Assembly (NCBI GenBank): GCA_015075405.1
Contig: JABTUK010000003.1
Span: forward strand, 1-64,000
Direction: 5' to 3'
Length of the DNA stretch: 64,000 bases
From: Anaerolineales bacterium
GTDB lineage: Bacteria > Chloroflexota > Anaerolineae > 4572-78 > J111
Each line of letters starts with the position of its first letter. Position 1 is the stretch's first letter. Position numbers and translations under genes: made by a program. Positions 62,111-64,000 of the stretch are shown piece after piece. The notes below the pieces were generated by a model that saw nothing but the letters and a program-made list of their open reading frames with translations, did not search any database and was not told the DNA's origin.

Positions 62111-62245
62111 GGCTCAGTAGATCCAATTTTCGAGGAGTGAGGCACGCCCACGTGCTGAACGGAGTCGCACGTGGGCGTGCTGTCTCCTCAAATTTGGATC
62201 CACTGAGGCTGAGAAAGAAACTCAGCCTCAGCCTTAGCCTTGGGG
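62105..62245. repeat. Nested hairpin repeat, copy 2 (core 62132-62189), inside GGCTGAGG words
   Basis: The core matches the complement of 58068-58125. Its outer arms CTCAGTAGATCCAA and TTGGATCCACTGAG pair with one mismatch. They are enclosed in turn by GGCTAAGGCT and CTCAGCCTCAGCCTTAGCC words, so the whole 140 bp can fold into one long stem. Confidence 0.88.
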
Positions 62246-62312
62246 AGTGAGCAGCTACAAAATTGGAGTCCAAAAAATTAGGCAAAACTTTTGATAATGG
62301 TATAATCCGGCT

Positions 62313-62714
62313 ATGATACAAAACAAACCGAGAATTGTTTCATTGCAGCCGATCGTCTTGGGCGACAACCGCCGGGTGACGATGGAATTGGTGGTTGAAA
62401 ACCTGCCGGCGGTTTTTGCCAACGTGGCCTTTACTATGCCCGATAGGCTTGATACACCGCCTACCAAACCACCCAAGCCCGCTGCCGACGTTCCCAGTCC
62501 TTATCCTAATCTTGAACTCAGCATCCTCAACCGTCACCGCCAGCAAGTTGCCAGCCTTTTTATTGTCGAGCACAAGGAAGAATTTACGGCACTAACTATG
62601 CACTTGCGCCAGCCAGACCCCCAGGAAGATTATACGGCCCGCGCCGAGATGACCTACCAGGACGAAGTTTTAGATGTGGTTGAAACTTCGTTTAGGCTGC
62701 GCCAGGCCAATTGA
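62313..62714 (+). CDS. Hypothetical 133-aa protein
   Basis: A soluble, beta-rich protein of unknown family (SLQPIVLGDNRRVTMELVVENLP; ASLFIVEHKEEFTALTMHL). It ends 2 bp before the start of the M50 protease-TPR gene, so the two are probably co-translated and may act together. No motif tells its role. Confidence 0.7.
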   Translation: MIQNKPRIVSLQPIVLGDNRRVTMELVVENLPAVFANVAFTMPDRLDTPPTKPPKPAADVPSPYPNLELSILNRHRQQVASLFIVEHKEEFTALTMHLRQPDPQEDYTARAEMTYQDEVLDVVETSFRLRQAN

Positions 62715-62716
62715 GT

Positions 62717-63847
62717 ATGGAAACCCTGTTCCCCTTTCTGCATTGGACCAATCTGCTGATTATCCCCGGTTTATTATTGGGCTACACCGTCCATGAATTG
62801 GGGCACGCGCTGACCGCCTATTTCTTGGGGGACTTCTCTCAGGTTGAGCGCGGCAAGATTACCCTGAATCCCCTTGTTCATGTCTCCTGGGCTGGGATGG
62901 TCGCTTTTTTGGTATTTGGCCTGGACTGGGCCGGGTTTATTGCCTTTTTGTTCTTTAGCCTGGGCTGGCCCAAGCCCCTGCGCGTCAATCCCCAAAATTT
63001 CAAGCGCGGCTACCTGGATGTGTGCCTGGTAGCCCTCTCCGGCCCCGCCGCCAGCCTGACCTTTGGGTTGGCCGGGCTAATGTTGACTCTCGTCATCGCG
63101 GCAACATTAGTCTATACCAGCGGGGTCAGCACTGATCAGGTTTATCCTTTTCTCTTCCGGGTAGACAACACCCTCCCCTCCACTCTGGATGCCCAGGCTC
63201 TATCCATCGCCTTTACCGGTTATATCGGCGTGACCAGTTTATGGCTGACCGCTATCAGTCTAATCCCTTTGCCCGGCCTGGATGGTTTTGCCGCTCTGGT
63301 TAGTCTGATTACTTTTCTGCGCGAGCGAAAGCGCAAGGCTCAACCGCGCCAGCCGGCGCCGGCCCAGCATCCGCTCATGCTGCTCAATCAGTATCATCGC
63401 CGCAACAATGCCGCCGATATTCACTTCAAAGCCGGGGCCGAGTACCACGAAGCCCAGCAGTATGAGGATGCCATAGCCCGCTACCAGCAAGCTATCCGCA
63501 ACGACTCCAACTTTGGCCCGGCCTATATCAACTTGGGCCTGGCCCATCTGGCCCAGGGCAATCGCCAGCGAGCCATCCAGTCCTTCCGCGGGGCGGTCCA
63601 ACGGGCCGACGACAAAAAATCACAAGAGACGGCCTGGCAGCAGTTACACGAATTGAGCGAAATCTCCCCCACAAACCCGGAAACGGCCAAGGAAAGCATG
63701 GTAGAAATGGGCGCGGCCCCCTGGACCGATACCCAACCGCGCCCCAATTGGGTTCACCTGGGGCTGGGGAGCGCGGCCTTGTTTGTCTGCGCCCTTTTGC
63801 TATATGGTTATCTTGTTACCCAACTCCTGGGGCTGCTGAAAGCCTAA
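62717..63847 (+). CDS. Site-2-type M50 metalloprotease with TPR domain
   Basis: A 376-aa polytopic membrane protein. The zinc motif HELGHA (about 26-31) lies in the first long TM helix. The second motif region is LIPLPGLDGFAAL (about 191), giving the third ligand Asp. TPRs follow (about 240-300, AGAEYHEAQQYEDAIARYQQAIRNDSNFGPAYINLGLAHLAQGN), and then a C-terminal TM helix. Family members cleave membrane-bound substrates such as anti-sigma factors; the substrate here is unknown. TPRs likely select partners. ATG 62717 is preferred to TTG 62711. Confidence 0.88.
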   Translation: METLFPFLHWTNLLIIPGLLLGYTVHELGHALTAYFLGDFSQVERGKITLNPLVHVSWAGMVAFLVFGLDWAGFIAFLFFSLGWPKPLRVNPQNFKRGYLDVCLVALSGPAASLTFGLAGLMLTLVIAATLVYTSGVSTDQVYPFLFRVDNTLPSTLDAQALSIAFTGYIGVTSLWLTAISLIPLPGLDGFAALVSLITFLRERKRKAQPRQPAPAQHPLMLLNQYHRRNNAADIHFKAGAEYHEAQQYEDAIARYQQAIRNDSNFGPAYINLGLAHLAQGNRQRAIQSFRGAVQRADDKKSQETAWQQLHELSEISPTNPETAKESMVEMGAAPWTDTQPRPNWVHLGLGSAALFVCALLLYGYLVTQLLGLLKA

Positions 63848-63937
63848 ATAATTGTGAATAGTCAATTGTCAATTGTGAATTGTTAATCAAAAGATCCCCA
63901 TTAATCATTCGCCATTCACCATTCGCCATTCACCATT
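63848..63937. repeat. CAATTGTCAATTGTGAATTG and TTCGCCATTCACCATTCGCC words
   Basis: Tandem CAATTGTGAATTG units followed by complementary-type ATTCACCATTCGCC units. Same family as 7773-7808. Confidence 0.85.
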
Positions 63938-63950
63938 GTTATGTTTCACA

Positions 63951-64000
63951 ATGAAAAACCGCCCTGCCCCCCTCATCTCCACTCTGCTTATTTTGGCAAT
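63951..64000 (+). CDS. Start of a secreted or membrane protein (3' truncated by window edge)
   Basis: ATG 63951 opens MKNRPAPLISTLLILA, a basic start and hydrophobic stretch typical of a signal peptide or first TM. The frame runs off the right edge. Nothing more can be said. Confidence 0.5.
   Translation, partial: MKNRPAPLISTLLILA

Noticed and set aside
1..64000. tRNA and rRNA genes
   Set aside because: I looked for T-arm GTTCRANYC contexts and rRNA-like conserved stretches by eye and found none convincing; short RNA genes could still be missed without a covariance search.

Overview
The window looks like a chromosome segment of a free-living, moderately GC-rich Chloroflexota bacterium, most likely Anaerolineae-like. 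This assignment is inferred from gene style and was not tested by a search. The pointers are secreted proteins with Thr/Pro-rich 'TPTPT' linkers ending in dockerins, HisKA_3/LuxR two-component pairs, YfhO-type and GT39-type membrane proteins, an ABC-2 permease fused to a SpoIIM-like domain, pentapeptide-repeat proteins, and very repeat-rich intergenic DNA. I saw no rRNA, tRNA or CRISPR array.

Layout. 0-3 kb: the tail of an acyl-CoA dehydrogenase with unusual codon use, a MntA/HepT-type toxin-antitoxin pair and a second acyl-CoA dehydrogenase-fold protein. 3.3-4.5 kb: an IS5-type element with a frameshifted transposase. 4.5-25.1 kb: an island, almost entirely on the minus strand, of secreted proteins carrying cohesin and/or dockerin modules. 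It also holds a metzincin-like protease and a convergent response regulator/histidine kinase pair. 25.7-27.7 kb: sucCD. 27.8-30.2 kb: an accessory patch with a lone MNT nucleotidyltransferase, a decayed duplication, an AT-rich membrane protein and two antitoxin-like genes without toxins. 30.2-40.8 kb: CCA-adding enzyme, FHA protein, ABC exporter, YfhO-like protein, prepilin peptidase, acylphosphatase and a pentapeptide protein. 40.8-52.1 kb: mostly minus strand, with a QueA-like protein, an SDR-VOC fusion, an MFS transporter, a YCII protein with an ArsR-AHSA1 fusion, a pentapeptide protein, methionine aminopeptidase, a NarL-type two-component pair and a TPR lipoprotein. 52.4-64 kb: an AroE-like dehydrogenase with a phosphomannose-isomerase-like cupin, a membrane-anchored 21-repeat WD40 protein, a LysM protein, a GT39-like glycosyltransferase, a small protein with an M50 protease-TPR protein, and the first codons of one more secreted protein.

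The most interesting system is the cohesin-dockerin island. Two cohesins sit on membrane-anchored proteins, one with TPRs on the other side of the membrane. Four secreted proteins carry both a cohesin and a dockerin. The dockerin-tagged cargo is a subtilisin-like protease, a lipase-like hydrolase, and a peptidoglycan-recognition (PGRP) domain that has lost two zinc ligands. I read this as a cellulosome-like surface complex whose cargo is proteolytic, lipolytic and wall-binding rather than cellulolytic. Most dockerins are preceded by a small domain with a GR(T/A)DHSG signature.

The second striking feature is a set of short tandem 'word' repeats (families such as GGCTAAGGCTGA, GTTCCTATGA, GACCGCC, CTCGCCTC, TTCACCA) filling many intergenic gaps. 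They are often arranged as inverted repeats, and at several places they enter coding sequences in frame or supply the last codons of genes. They resemble the short tandemly repeated repetitive (STRR) sequences of filamentous cyanobacteria.
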